The notes beneath the pieces are model-generated. The model was not told the origin of the DNA, did not search any database, and worked only from the letters and a program-made list of their open reading frames with translations. From Rhabditoides inermis (Eukaryota; Nematoda; Chromadorea; Rhabditida; Rhabditidae), in the NCBI GenBank assembly GCA_963966185.1, contig CAWZYM010000307.1, forward strand, positions 436,001-500,000: DNA of 64,000 nucleotides. The letters run 5' to 3'. The translations under genes and the position numbers were made by a program. Positions 24,823 through 36,015 of this stretch are shown here, piece by piece. Every line of letters starts with the position of its first letter. Position 1 is the stretch's first letter.

Positions 24823-26210
24823 ATGGAGAGCCTAGATGCGTTCAAATGCGACTCGGCGTTCGGGTATTACGACGCGGTTGGGCAGTCTCACGGAGGAATG
24901 GAGGGAGCGATGGAATACGCATCGTCTCCCAGTGTCGAACAGCTAGAAGAGGACACCAAGGACCCCACTGCCGCGTAAGTCTACTTTTATTTTGTGACTG
25001 CCCATATTGTATCCTCAATTGAACCGTCTGAATGAGATCAAATTATGATTTTACTGTAGAACATAACTCTATAATAATGATTTTCAGTTTCTTTGCTGCT
25101 GCCGCCAGCAACTTTGACGACGACGAGCGCAAGAAGGCGCTGAGACGGGAGCGAGTGTGAGTCTGTGATAATTGTTGATTCTATCACCGTCTAAGTTATC
25201 GTAATTTTCCGCGAATTCGCATTTGTTGCTGTAGGCGTCGCTTCCGCTCGAACATGACGGAGGAGGAGAGAGCTGTGGAGAAGGCGAGGGAGAGGAACAG
25301 GAAGAGACACTACAGAGCCCGGCTGCGCGGCGACCAAGAGCCGCTCGACGGTACCGTGCAGTCAGTTATATAAACAATTATGGTTTTATGAAGGGTTCCT
25401 CAACAGTCAAAATCACAGTGTCCATTACCCAGATTCTTCTCGGAGGAGGAGCGTCTTCGAAGGCTCTCCGATTTGCGAGAGAAGCAGCGACTCAGCCAGT
25501 GAGTAGTCGTTCTTGAATGTCATAGTTGTGGTGTTACTTGTAGAGCTCGAGCCCGCTCGCTGCGCACGCCGGAGCAGGCAGCGAGGCAGCGGGAGGTGAA
25601 CCGCATTCGCGCCATGGTCAGACGGAAGGGAATCACTGCCACTGTGGTGGGTCAACTATCCTGTATTATATACCCTCAGGTTCCAGCTTAGCTCAACATG
25701 TTTTGTCAGAAAAGTTATGTTGTCCCACAGTTCTACAGTACACCAAATGCTTGAACAGCGGAAATTTCGTCTGTCAACGGGTGCTTGTCCTTCTCTAACG
25801 ATTTGAACCTTGAATTGCGAACCCTCTTTATTGTCTTTTGTAATTGTATGTCTATATTGTATTGCTTTTTAAATGACGTTGCAACTAATTGACTGATGTG
25901 CTTGCAGTCTGTGCACAACTACGACCAGCTTCAACTCGTCTCCTCGGACAGCGGAGAGGTGATCAGCTTCGAGAAATCGCCCACGCTGGTGCTGGGGGTG
26001 AGTTGGAAAGGAGAGGGCGAGGGAAGAGGGAGACGCTTGCAGCCTTGTTCGGAGGAGACCGTGGTTCCCCTCGTGGAACAGGTGATGTGCCCAGACACAG
26101 GACTGCCCGTCCAGCGATCACTCGGCTCCTGTCGCATCGAGACACAGGCACAGAGAGACGAGCGACTGAGGAAGGGACGGGAGGCCGTCGCTGCCAAGGT
26201 GAGAGAGAGA

Positions 26211-26252
<42 letters not shown>

Positions 26253-27343
26253 GGAGGGTAGAGGGTAGAGGGTGGGTGATAATGATACTGTTTGAGCGCG
26301 CCGCGGAGACGCCGGAGCAGAAGGAGCACCGGAAGATGATGAACCGACTGCGCAGTCAGCAGAGAAGGATGCAGGCGAGGTAAGCAATAGGGAAATGAAG
26401 AGGAATGATGCGTCCATCTCTCGTCTTGCAGACAGGGTCAGGGTTCCTCGGCGACGGTTTCCAATTCCATCATCGATCCGCTGCAGCAGTACGGGTAAGT
26501 AGTCGTTTGATATTCATGATATCCATGTACATAGTAGCGGGAACGTGGATACGAAGTGGAAGTGGAGACATAAAATTAGGTAGATGATCTACATAATTCA
26601 GTATTGACCTGTCTGGTCATCTCCTTCCCGTGGCTACCCTCGGAAATGCTCATTCCGTGTCGCCGCAGCCCGGCCCGCCCAGCGTGGACTCGAGTGACAG
26701 GTGGGCGATGTGCGGTGTGTAGTGTAGCCATGTCGTCTCTCCAGCACCCCCTTCACTTCGGCCGTCTCTCTCCGCTCTGCGTACGCGTCGATGCTGTCTC
26801 GTCTGGACTGCCTGGAGAGGGAGGAGGGACAGGCGAATCTGCTCGCACAGCTCGCCCTCCTGCGATGCAGCTACCAGTACCTGCTCGATGCCCCGGAACA
26901 TGTGTTTGTGAGTCTCTACCACCATTCTCTCTCTTTCTCTCTTTCTCTGACATGTGCCTCTTTCAGACGCAACTGCGCGACGACTACATTACTGACCATG
27001 TCAACTCTCATCTTCTCGCATTCGAGCAGTTCATACAGCAACATCCCAACTACTTCCTCACCGGAGATACGGTATGAATATCTCTCTTTCTCTGTCTTTC
27101 CGTTTCATTTCGATATTTTTAGCCGGTCTTCTCTGACTACACCCTTTTTGAGGAGATCTCTCTTCTCTCTTCTCTCAATGTGAATGTTCTCTCCGAACTT
27201 CCTCTTCTCGCTCAGTTTGTCAATCGATTCGGAAAGATACTCATTCAGCAGGTTCGTACATTGTGTGGTTTCATCGTGTTCTGTGTTCTGATTTCTGATG
27301 GTGGGAATTTCAGACCTACTTGTTCAACCGTGCCGCTATGTGA
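24823..27343 (+). CDS. STPR-repeat (FMBP-1-like) protein with a GST-C-like C-terminal region
   Basis: The exons join in phase from MESLDAFKCDSAFGYYD at 24823. Basic 23-residue-like repeats follow: MTEEERAVEKARERNRKRHY, FFSEEERLRRLSDLREKQR, RTPEQAARQREVNRIRAMVR and TPEQKEHRKMMNRLRSQQRR. This is the score-and-three peptide repeat type, known in DNA-binding proteins of animals. The second half is helical: MLSRLDCLEREEGQ, then TQLRDDYITDHVNSHLLAFE, YFLTGDTPVFSDYTLFEE and LPLLAQFVNRFGKI. The last two resemble the C-terminal lobe of glutathione transferases (GD.PT.ADY.LFE). The joining exon (about 26600-26700) keeps the frame, so the halves seem to be one gene. The GST likeness is pattern only. AATAAA is at 27418-27423. 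Confidence 0.72.
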
Positions 27344-27439
27344 AGATTTCGTTCCCCGGGAGAAATGAATTTTCTTCATTTTCAAATAACGTGTGATATA
27401 TTTTGTTTATTAACACTAATAAACAATTGTAACATTAAT

Positions 27440-28165
27440 TCACAAGTGGTCGGAAATCCACTGCATTCCTTCGAGAAGTCCCATTCCAGTGAGACTGTTA
27501 GAGGGTTGGATATGCCACTGATTTCTGCGCTCGTTCAGTTTCAGTGCTGTGGTGACTTGGTTGACAGAAAGCGACTTCAGTTCGCCCTGCTTGTTAGCGA
27601 ACACTAGCAGAAGACAGTCTGCAAGCAATCGTTTGTGCATCTGTGCTTATGCGTTACTCACCTTGTATGAGTTCGTCTTCGAGCAGCTTGTCCAATTCTT
27701 CTTTTGCTTGGTCGATTCGCTCGGAATCACAGGAATCGACAACGAAGATGAGAGCCTAGATGGAAGTCTGTACACCATACCCACACACAATAAGAGGGAA
27801 AGGAACTAACGTGAGTGTGTTCATTTCGAAAGTAGTGTGTCCATATCCTGCGCAGTCCCCACTGCCCTCCCACATCCCATATACTGAATATAACGCGCCC
27901 GATTTCGATCGTTTCCAAGTTGAAGTCTAAAGGGAAACAGAAAATATTTGATAGTCTGAACTCCGCTCACTTGTAGTTGGAAGAACCATAATATTTTCCT
28001 CGTCAAAGTTCTTGAGTTTGTAGAGAATAGTTGACTTGCCTGCATAATCAAGACCTGAAGGAGTCATATTGGGAGATAATGAGTGCAAGTGAAAACGGAA
28101 CCTAGCACGACGATTCGAGCCTTCTTTTTGCCACAGAGGAAACTTCTGGATGATGCGGCACCCAT
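27440..28165 (-). CDS. ARF/ARL-family small GTPase with altered guanine-specificity motif
   Basis: The start MGAASSRSFLCGKKK has Gly2 for possible N-myristoylation. The P-loop is GLDYAGKSTIL, switch I is LPTTSDFNLETIEI, and switch II is WDVGGQWGLRRIWTHYF with the usual Gln. ALIFVVDSCD follows. The guanine-base motif reads NKQG instead of NKQD, and the C-terminal GLLEGMQWISDHL is the usual ARF-family ending. The Asp of NKxD normally reads the guanine amino groups, so its loss suggests weak or altered nucleotide specificity. The exons are short, and the stop lies about 100 bases from the stop of the convergent STPR gene. Confidence 0.85.
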
Positions 28166-28541
28166 TCTGAATCTAGAAATGATTTACAAAAAGACTATAA
28201 ATGGAGAAAATGTTGGTGTAGTCACGTTTGTTTGCGTGACACGTCATCACTCACTTACTATCTTTCATGAAATGTAATGTTCCCGCCAACTCTCCAGTTC
28301 GCCCCGCATCATTCGTACGCCATGGCGGTGTAACAACCGGTCGCAAGCTGCGCAATTTGGAATAAAATCAGACAGATCAGACATGATACAGACAGATCGT
28401 ATAATATATTTTACAATGCCACCAGTACAGACACCATAGCAAAGACATCTTTACACTAAAAATAATTTATTAATAGAACATAGAATATCATATTATTATC
28501 CAAACTTAAACAATTGTGAAGTAGTGTCGATTTGTTGCTTC

Positions 28542-29954
28542 TCACTTGTTATGCAGGTTGCTCTGAAATGTGGTACTAGACGATGGGTGGAAGGAGTCAC
28601 CCACCACAGAGGTACACTCAGTGGTGGGTCCGAGGGAGCACTCGGTGGCACGAGAACACGTCTGGCCCCCCTTGGAGCATGCCTGTCCTTCCTCACCCAC
28701 CCCCTCATCCTCCGTCTTCCCGCCCCCGTTCGAGTCCAGGTCGTCGATCATTTCCTCCTGCAATCGATCGATAAACAGTCGATATCGCTGGATGGTGTAT
28801 ACCATGATCTTCATCTCCTCCTCCCTGTATCCATGCTGTGCGCGCGGCCGAGCGGGCATCTTCACATTATCATCCTCCACTTGCTGTAAGCCATTATCGA
28901 TTAGGCATCTATAGGTGATCGCACCTGAGTCTTCTCGAGGAGCGCAGACGGCGGCTGCCGAGGGCGCATCTGGAAACCAGATAGTTGAACATCCAGTAAT
29001 CCAAACATATCTTACTTTTCCGAAAAACTTTCTCTTGACACTCTTTCCTGTGTGGAGTGACTTTTGTGGCTTTCGGGACTCGTCTTTCCCCCTCTGCTCC
29101 ACTCGCTCCGACCGTTGCTTTGCCTTCTTAGCAGAGGGAGTGGGTGGCTCGGCGGGGGCCTCACTCGACCCCTTCTCCTTCTCCTTCTGCTTCGCCTCCG
29201 CCAACACCGCAGTCTTAGGCTGCTCTTTTGGAGTCTCCGCCGAACGTTTCGTCGACAGGTCCTTCGAACGCCGCTTCATCGACAGAGCGAACTTGGACGG
29301 CTCCTGAGACAAATGATCTAATGAAAGCACAGTATGCCACCATACCATCGACTGGATGCTGGGTGCGTGAGCGATGATCTCTGCGGATTTCTTGACAGGT
29401 GTTCCGAACGGCTTTTTCTCGGGGTCGTTGGCACTGAACTCCTGGCGAGCATGCGCATCCTTCGACTTTGTTGGTTTCTGGCAATCGATAGTCAATCGAT
29501 AACAGGGGTCGACCGATAGTGTTACCTTTTCCACGGGAACATTGTGTGGAGCAACAGTTTCTATATCGAGTCGACCGTAGCGGCGGATCAGACGGAGATA
29601 GACGACATTGTGGAACTGCGGATGACATTAGGTATACTGTGTAAAACATAAATAATCGTACCAGGTAAAACATGGCGACCACGAACTGTACAGATACGAG
29701 GGCGATTCCGAAACAGCGTACGTTCAAGCGGAATTCCATCTCTAAACGCAATTATGCCGAAAGCAAAAAAAAAACAAGCAAACTCACTGCTATTCAGCTG
29801 CTTGTTGTGCGACATTTTCAAAACTCTGTCGGTAGTTTTGCTATCGATTTCACTCGTGGAAGACTGAACATTTACGGAGATGATTGAATCAATATCAATC
29901 CCTTACGCATTGTGCTGCAATAAAGAGGAAGGAGAGTATCAGGACACCTCTCAT
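28542..29954 (-). CDS. novel single-pass membrane protein A, paralog of the gene at 56.9 kb
   Basis: Exon 1 (29907-29954) encodes a signal-like peptide, MRGVLILSFLFIAAQC. Exon 2 reads SSTSEIDSKTTDRVLKMSHN. Exon 3 has a membrane helix, CFGIALVSVQFVVAMFYLV. Then come FHNVVYLRLIRRYGRLDIET, QEFSANDPEKKPFGTP, a Lys/Glu-rich stretch, PARPRAQHGYREEEM, and a Cys-rich tail (CSKGGQTCSRATEC, then ECTSVVGDS). Every part has a counterpart in the plus-strand gene at 56900-58323. Neither copy resembles a family I know. The order suggests an N-terminal secreted or lumenal segment, one helix, then a long charged domain. The gene is divergent from NPL4 across the repeat-rich 30-36 kb region. Confidence 0.8.
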
Positions 29955-30270
29955 GTCTGGAAAGACGGTGGAAATGACAGATGAAAGAAGCACAACAGGA
30001 AGTTTGTTTCGATTTGCATGTTGATCAATGGACAAATATCATCCCGTGTTTTTGTGTGTTTCTCCCCGTCCCTCATGTGTGTTGTGTCTCTTTTTTGGGC
30101 TTTATCATCTAATCTAATCTAATTTGAACAAGATAGTCGATTAAATCCCAATTCAATTTGTATTTTTTGTAACACTTTGAAAAGGCGTAAAAGTAGAGTT
30201 TGTATTACCCGACGTAATGCAAAAAAAAACTCATGCATTTTATCAATCGAAATAGTAAACTTGCTGTTTG

Positions 30271-30936
30271 GTGCGACAGCAGATCAAACTATTCTCCTAA
30301 CGTAATCCTAAGGAGCGACTGCAGATCAAACTATTTCCTACCGTAGTTCTAAGGGGCGACTGCAAATCAAACTTTTTTCTACCGTAATTCTAAGAGGCGA
30401 CAGCAGATCAAACTATTCTCCTATCGTAATCCTAAGGAGCGACAGCAGATCAAACTATTCTCCTATCGTAATCCTTAGAAGCGACAACAGATCAAACTAT
30501 TCCCTACCGTAATTCTAAGGGGCGACAGCAGATCAAACTAATCTCCTACCGTAATTCTAAGGAGCGACTGCAAATCAAACTTTTCCCTACCGTAATTCTA
30601 AGAGGCGACAGCAGATCAAACTATTCTCCTATCGTAATCCTAAGGAGCGACAGCAGATCAAACTATTCTCCTATCTTAATCCTAAGAAGCGACAGCAGAT
30701 CAAACTATTCTCTTATCGTAATTTTAAGAAGCGACAGCGGATCAAACTATTTTCTTATCGTAATTCTAAGAAGCGACAGCAGATCAAACTATTCTCCTAT
30801 CGTAATCCTTAGAAGCGACTGCAGATTCAACTATTCCCCTATTGTAACCCTAAGGGCGACTGCAGATCAAACTATTCTCCTATCGTGACCCTAATGAGCT
30901 ACAGAAGATCAAACTATTCTCCTACCGTAGTCCTAA
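30271..30936. repeat. 42-bp minisatellite, left part
   Basis: About 16 diverged copies of a 42-base unit beginning GCGACAGCAGATCAAACTAT and ending near CGTAATCCTAAGGA. The array continues after the transposon at 35872-36015 with about three more copies, so it was one array before the insertion. Confidence 0.92.
30928..30936. repeat. 9-bp target-site duplication, left copy
   Basis: TAGTCCTAA directly precedes the first base (GGGTCCGGG) of the 4.9 kb element and recurs directly after its last base at 35872-35880. Confidence 0.9.
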
Positions 30937-31309
30937 GGGTCCGGGTAAAACGCGTATCTGGATATGGATATGGATATGGATATGGATATGGAGGGTGTAA
31001 AACGCGTATCTGGATATGGATCTGGATATACTAATCATATATTTGTTTCATAAAAAAGAATATGAATAAAACGTGCAACGAAGTGTTAATTGATGATTTA
31101 TAACAAACAAGCATGAATGGGAGCATCAGGAACAAACTTGCTGCGAATAGCGCTGGTTCGCTTGACTTGGGAACTACATATAGATAGTTTCTTGTGTAAA
31201 AATTCTGGAAACGTATTAAATGAAACATGACGGATCGTAATATCACAACAGGTTACGTTTTCACATGACGTGTAGATAGAAACAACTGATTATGTGACGA
31301 GACGCATGA

Positions 31310-31888
31310 ATGCGAGGTGAATCTAGATATGAGATCCATTTTCGGTAGAGAGCCAGTACAACCGTCAATCGATGCAGGTAAACCGAACAGACTACTGTCA
31401 ATCCGATTCTGAGTCTCTCTTCGCTTCCCGCACTCTTTCCGCGCGCGTACGGCCGCGCGCGAGTGACTTGTCTGTGTAGTGAGGTGAATCTGGATATGAG
31501 ATCCATTTTCGGTAGAGAGCCAGTACAACCGTCAATCGGTGCAGGTAAACCAAACAGACTACTGCCAATCCGATTCTAAGTCTCTCTTCGCTTCCCGCAC
31601 TCTTTCCGCGCGCGTACGGCCGCGCGCGAGTGACTTGTCTGTGTAGTGAGGTGAATCTGGATATGAGATCCATTTTCGGTAGAGAGCCAGTACAACCGTC
31701 AAGTGATGCAGGTAAACCAAACAGACTACTGCCAATCCGATTCTGAGTCTCTCTTCGCTCCCCGCTCTCTTTCCGCGCGCGTACGGCCGCGCGCGAGTGA
31801 CTCGTCTGTGTAGTGAGGTGAATCTGGATATGAGATCCATTTTCGCTAGAGAACCAGTACAACCGTCAATCGACGCAGGTAAACCAAA
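31310..31888. repeat. 167-bp tandem repeat, left arm
   Basis: About 3.5 copies of the 167-base unit, in inverted orientation to the right arm. Each unit has a long alternating C/G core (CGCGCGCGGCCGTACGCG). Confidence 0.92.
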
Positions 31889-31953
31889 CCACTTAATATT
31901 TATTGTTGGAACACACGCGGGCGAAATGTGGGCGAAATGCAAGAGAGAGATTT

Positions 31954-33120
31954 TCACAGGTTTGTGCGGAAGTAGTAGATGTAGTTAACCTTTCCGTGGT
32001 CGATGATGTGCTGGCTGACGGGTAGAATGTGCTCGCTGCGCCCATCGTACAGCACGAACGACTCCGCGGTGGGCACCATTGCCACGTAGTGTCCCGTAGT
32101 GTGCACCGTGAACCCTCCGATCTCGAAATCTTTTCCGCCGATCTGAAGAAATAATTTTTGAATCGTTACAATTTGGAATGGTCACGTCTCACCTTGATTT
32201 TCCTCGCAACGCGGAAGACATCTGACACTGTGATGGGATCTTCAGCGTCAGGATCCTCGATCACTTCGTAGACGTGCAGCCACGTCTTTTCCGGTAGTGA
32301 CAGACGCTTGAGGCTGGCCTGTTCTCGGCACCTGGAAAAAGATTTCAGCACACGCATGGCAATGGGTGACTCACAAAGTGCACTCCGCTTTGTCGTCGTA
32401 GAAGATCTTCGCACTGTGCACGTCCGCCAAGTCATCACGATTCATAATCGCTCTGAATCGATTTCTCAAGACGGGAATTGATAAAACAACTGTACCGTTT
32501 CTTGAAAGACTTTCTTCTCGGAACAGACTCGCCACAGGATGTGCAGTTGTAGATGGCATCAACATACATATCCGGCACCAACTTGTACAAGAAGTCCTCC
32601 TCGTCCCCCCATGCGTCCACCACAGCCTCGTACCTCTGCAAGAACTTTCATGCAGCTATATGTACATACAACACAACGCAGGCAATACCTGTCCTTTGAT
32701 CTCGTGGACGAGTGCATCCTTCTCCTTTGCGATGGTAGCCGGTCGGGGTGTCGTCTTTCCAACCATCGCAATGAGACGCCGGTGGAACGTTTTGAGGAAG
32801 AGACCGTCGCCCCCATGCAAGAACCTAGAAGTCACACAATCTTTTCTTTGGATCAATAACCCGAAATGAACAAAACAGTACGTATTATATCCACTCACTC
32901 GTTCATGACGTGACGGTGGCGAACCGTGAACGTCATCATGAGGGCAAGGGGGCCGTCGAAGGGGCAGGTGTTCGTCGACCGTTCTCCTCCCCATCGCGGC
33001 AGATGTTCAGGGATCGTGCACCACTACAAATACTTATTGAACGTCGTTATGATTATCATGATAATGTGAAAATGCTTAACTCACAGCGCACAACCATCGC
33101 CGCTGAGGGTGGTCCGTCAT
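31954..33120 (-). CDS. USP-like (peptidase C19-type) cysteine protease inside the transposon
   Basis: Seven exons join in phase: 33085-33120, 32899-33023, 32689-32824, 32496-32635, 32375-32452, 32193-32331 and 31954-32142. They give 843 bases and 280 residues with no stop. The Cys box is STNTCPFDGPLALM (C32), the His box is TVHTTGHYVAMV (H236), and SFVLYDGRSE supplies D251. This matches the order and spacing logic of ubiquitin-specific proteases (NTC, then GHYxA, then the aromatic-Asp motif). CxxC pairs lie at LCAWC (11, 14), NCTSC and ECTLC, like the zinc-binding fingers subdomain. The protein is shorter than most cellular USPs. A further coding-like exon with CKSC and TAETFCWWNE (about 33330-33467) may be an upstream exon, so the N-terminus is uncertain. 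The role in the element is unknown. Confidence 0.78.
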
Positions 33121-33689
33121 GTTCTCGGCAGGTGGGAATGACAGGTGGGAAAAACAGGCAGGTGGGAAAAACACAGGCGCGCGCATGTTGAATCAGCTGT
33201 TTCTTGCAGGTAACGCTGAAGTCTCCGCTGAAAACAATTCACGTTGCATTGCTTCATTTGTTAAATACATTTTCTCTGTTTCTCCCCAGAACCTTCTGCT
33301 TCTGCCGTATTCTCCCACGAGCACTCACCAATCACTCGTTCCACCAGCAGAAGGTTTCCGCGGTCTGGCCAATGTCAAGAAGCCGAGTGCTAACGAGGTT
33401 ATCATGGTGTCGAGCCGAGAAATCAGATGTGGGGCATGACTTGCAAATCTGATCTTTTGCAGAGACTGAAAATAAGGAAATAAGGAATCCTATTAATATC
33501 ATGTGCATTTGTCTATAAGACCGGTTTTCATTGTGTAGTTTTTTTTGTTCTACTTAGAAATGAGTAATGAAACACACATTTCACCAAATTTATCACAAGT
33601 CCGGAGTTCAAACAGGAAATAGGAGTACGAAAACCGTACCCTGTTTAGTTTACCTAGATAGACAAAGTCTTCACTTTCCACCCCTTACA

Positions 33690-35505
33690 TAGACGAGTCA
33701 CTCGCGCGCGGCCGTACGCGCGCGGAAAGAGTGCGGGGAGCGAAGAGAGACTTAGAATCGGATTGGCAGTAGTCTGTTTGGTTTACCTGCATCGAGTGAC
33801 GGTTGTACTGGCTTTCTACCGAAAATGGATCTCATATCCAGATTCACCTCACTACACAGACGAGTCACTCGCGCGCGGCCGTACGCGCGCGGTAAGAGTG
33901 CGGGAAGCGAAGAGAGACTCAGAATCGGGTTGGCAGTAGTCTGTTTGGTTTACCTGCATCGATTGACGGTTGTACTGGCTCTCTAGCGAAAATGGATCTC
34001 ATATCCAGATTCACCTCACTACACAGACAAGTCACTCGCGCGCGGCCGTACGCGCGCCGAAAGAGTGCGGGAAGCGAAGAGAGACTCAGAATCGGATTGG
34101 AAGTAGTCTGTTTGGTTTACCTGCATCGATTGACGGTTGTACTGGCTCTCTACCGAAAATGGATCTCATATCCAGATTCACCTCACTACACAGACAAGTC
34201 ACTCGCGCGCGGCCGTACGCGCGCGGAAAGAGTGCGGGGAGCGAAGAGAGACTTAGAATCGGATTGGCAGTAGTCTGTTTGGTTTACCTGCATCGAGTGA
34301 CGGTTGTACTGGCTTTCTACCGAAAATGGATCTCATATCCAGATTCACCTCACTACACAGACGAGTCACTCGCGCGCGGCCGTACGCGCGCGGTAAGAGT
34401 GCGGGAAGCGAAGAGAGACTCAGAATCGGGTTGGCAGTAGTCTGTTTGGTTTACCTGCATCGATTGACGGTTGTACTGGCTCTCTAGCGAAAATGGATCT
34501 CATATCCAGATTCACCTCACTACACAGACAAGTCACTCGTGCGCGGCCGTACGCGCGCCGAAAGAGTGCGGGAAGCGAAGAGAGACTCAGAATCGGATTG
34601 AAAGTAGTCTGTTTGGTTTACCTGCATCGATTGACGGTTGTACTGGCTCTCTACCGAAAATGGATCTCATATCCAGATTCACCTCACTACACAGACAAGT
34701 CACTCGCGCGCGGCCGTACGCGCGCGGAAAGAGTGCGGGAAGCGAAGAGAGACTCAGAATCGGATTGGCAGTAGTCTGTTTGGTTTACCTGCATCAATTG
34801 ACGGTTGTACTGGCTCTCTACCGAAAATGGATCTCATATCCAGATTCACCTCACTACACAGACAAGTCACTCGCGCGCGGCCGTACGCGCGCGGAAAGAG
34901 TGCGGGAAGCGAAGAGAGACTCAGAATCGGATTGGAAGTAGTCTGTTTGGTTTACCTGCATCAATTGACGGTTGTACTGGCTCTCTACCGAAAATGGATC
35001 TCATATCCAGATTCACCTCACTACACAGACAAGTCACTCGCGCGCGGCCGTACGCGCGCGGAAAGAGTGCGGGAAGCGAAGAGAGACTCAGAATCGGATT
35101 AGCAGTAGTCTGTTTGGTTTACCTGCATCGATTGACGGTTGTACTGGCTCTCTACCGAAAATGGATCTCATATCCAGATTCACCTCACTACACAGACAAG
35201 TCACTCGCGCGCGGCCGTACGCGCGCGGAAAGAGTGCGGGAAGCGAAGAGAGACTCAGAATCGGATTGGCAGTAGTCTGTTTGGTTTACCTGCATCAATT
35301 GACGGTTGTACTGGCTCTCTACCGAAAATGGATCTCATATCCAGATTCACCTCACTACACAGACAAGTCACTCGCGCGCGGAAAGAGTGCGGGAAGCGAA
35401 GAGAGACTCAGAATCGGATTGGAAGTAGTCTGATTGGTTTACCTGCATCGATTGACGGTTGTACTGGCTCTCTACCGAAAATGGATCTCATATCCAGATT
35501 CACCT
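33690..35505. repeat. 167-bp satellite, right arm, with a three-unit higher-order period
   Basis: About 11 head-to-tail copies. The segments 33690-34190 and 34190-34690 are nearly identical, so variants recur every 501 bases (three units); later copies are more uniform. The unit length is not a multiple of three, so open frames of about 154-156 codons arise by chance in each copy and are not genes. Confidence 0.9.
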
Positions 35506-35871
35506 CGCATTCATGCGTCTCGTCACATGATCAGTTGTTTCTATCTACACGTCATGTGAAAACGTAACCTGTTGTGATATTACGATCCGTCATGTTTCAT
35601 TTAATACGTTTCCAGAATTTTTACACAAGAAACTATCTATATGTAGTTCCCAAGTCAAGCGAACCAGCGCTATTCGCAGCAAGTTTGTTCCTGATGCTCC
35701 CATTCATGCTTGTTTGTTATAAATCATCAATTAACACTTCGTTGCACGTTTTATTCATATTCTTTTTTATGAAACAAGTATATGATTAGTATATCCAGAT
35801 CCATATCCAGATACGCGTTTTACACCCTCCATATCCATATCCATATCCAGATACGCGTTTTACCCGGACCC

Positions 35872-36015
35872 TAGTCCTAAGAGGCGACAGCAGATCAAAA
35901 TATTCTCCTATCGTAATCCTAAGGAGCGACATCAGATCAAACCATTCTTCTACCGTTATTCTAAGAAGCGACAGTAAGTAAAATTATTCTCCTACCGCAA
36001 ATCTAAGAACGACAA
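35872..36015. repeat. 42-bp minisatellite, right part, beginning with the target duplication
   Basis: The first nine bases (TAGTCCTAA) repeat 30928-30936. The array continues in register with the left part if the element and one duplication copy are removed. Confidence 0.9.

Larger units (their letters stand above)
30937..35871. mobile_element. 4.9 kb foldback / Mutator-like DNA transposon carrying a protease gene
   Basis: The ends are perfect inverted copies: GGGTCCGGGTAAAACGCG at 30937 and its complement ending at 35871. ATATGG repeats come next, then a conserved unique segment (about 31021-31300 and 35515-35800), then 167-bp tandem repeats, inverted between the arms. The left arm is about 950 bases and the right about 2180. 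A 9-bp direct duplication, TAGTCCTAA, flanks it. Long repeat-built TIRs plus a 9-bp duplication fit the foldback/Mutator class. The only gene seen inside is the USP-like protease; no transposase was found, so the element needs help from elsewhere. Confidence 0.92.

Noticed and set aside
31031..31246. 71-codon open frame present in both transposon arms (also 35574-35789)
   Set aside because: Its conservation is explained by the identity of the inverted arms; no splice context or known motif supports a protein.
33970..35567. Overlapping 140-156-codon open frames in the 167-bp repeats
   Set aside because: They recur every 167 bases because the repeat has few stops; the unit is not a multiple of three and the product would change frame in each copy. 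Treated as repeat artefacts.
30271..36015. 42-bp repeats considered as a CRISPR array
   Set aside because: The copies are head-to-tail without unique spacers, and the genome is eukaryotic.
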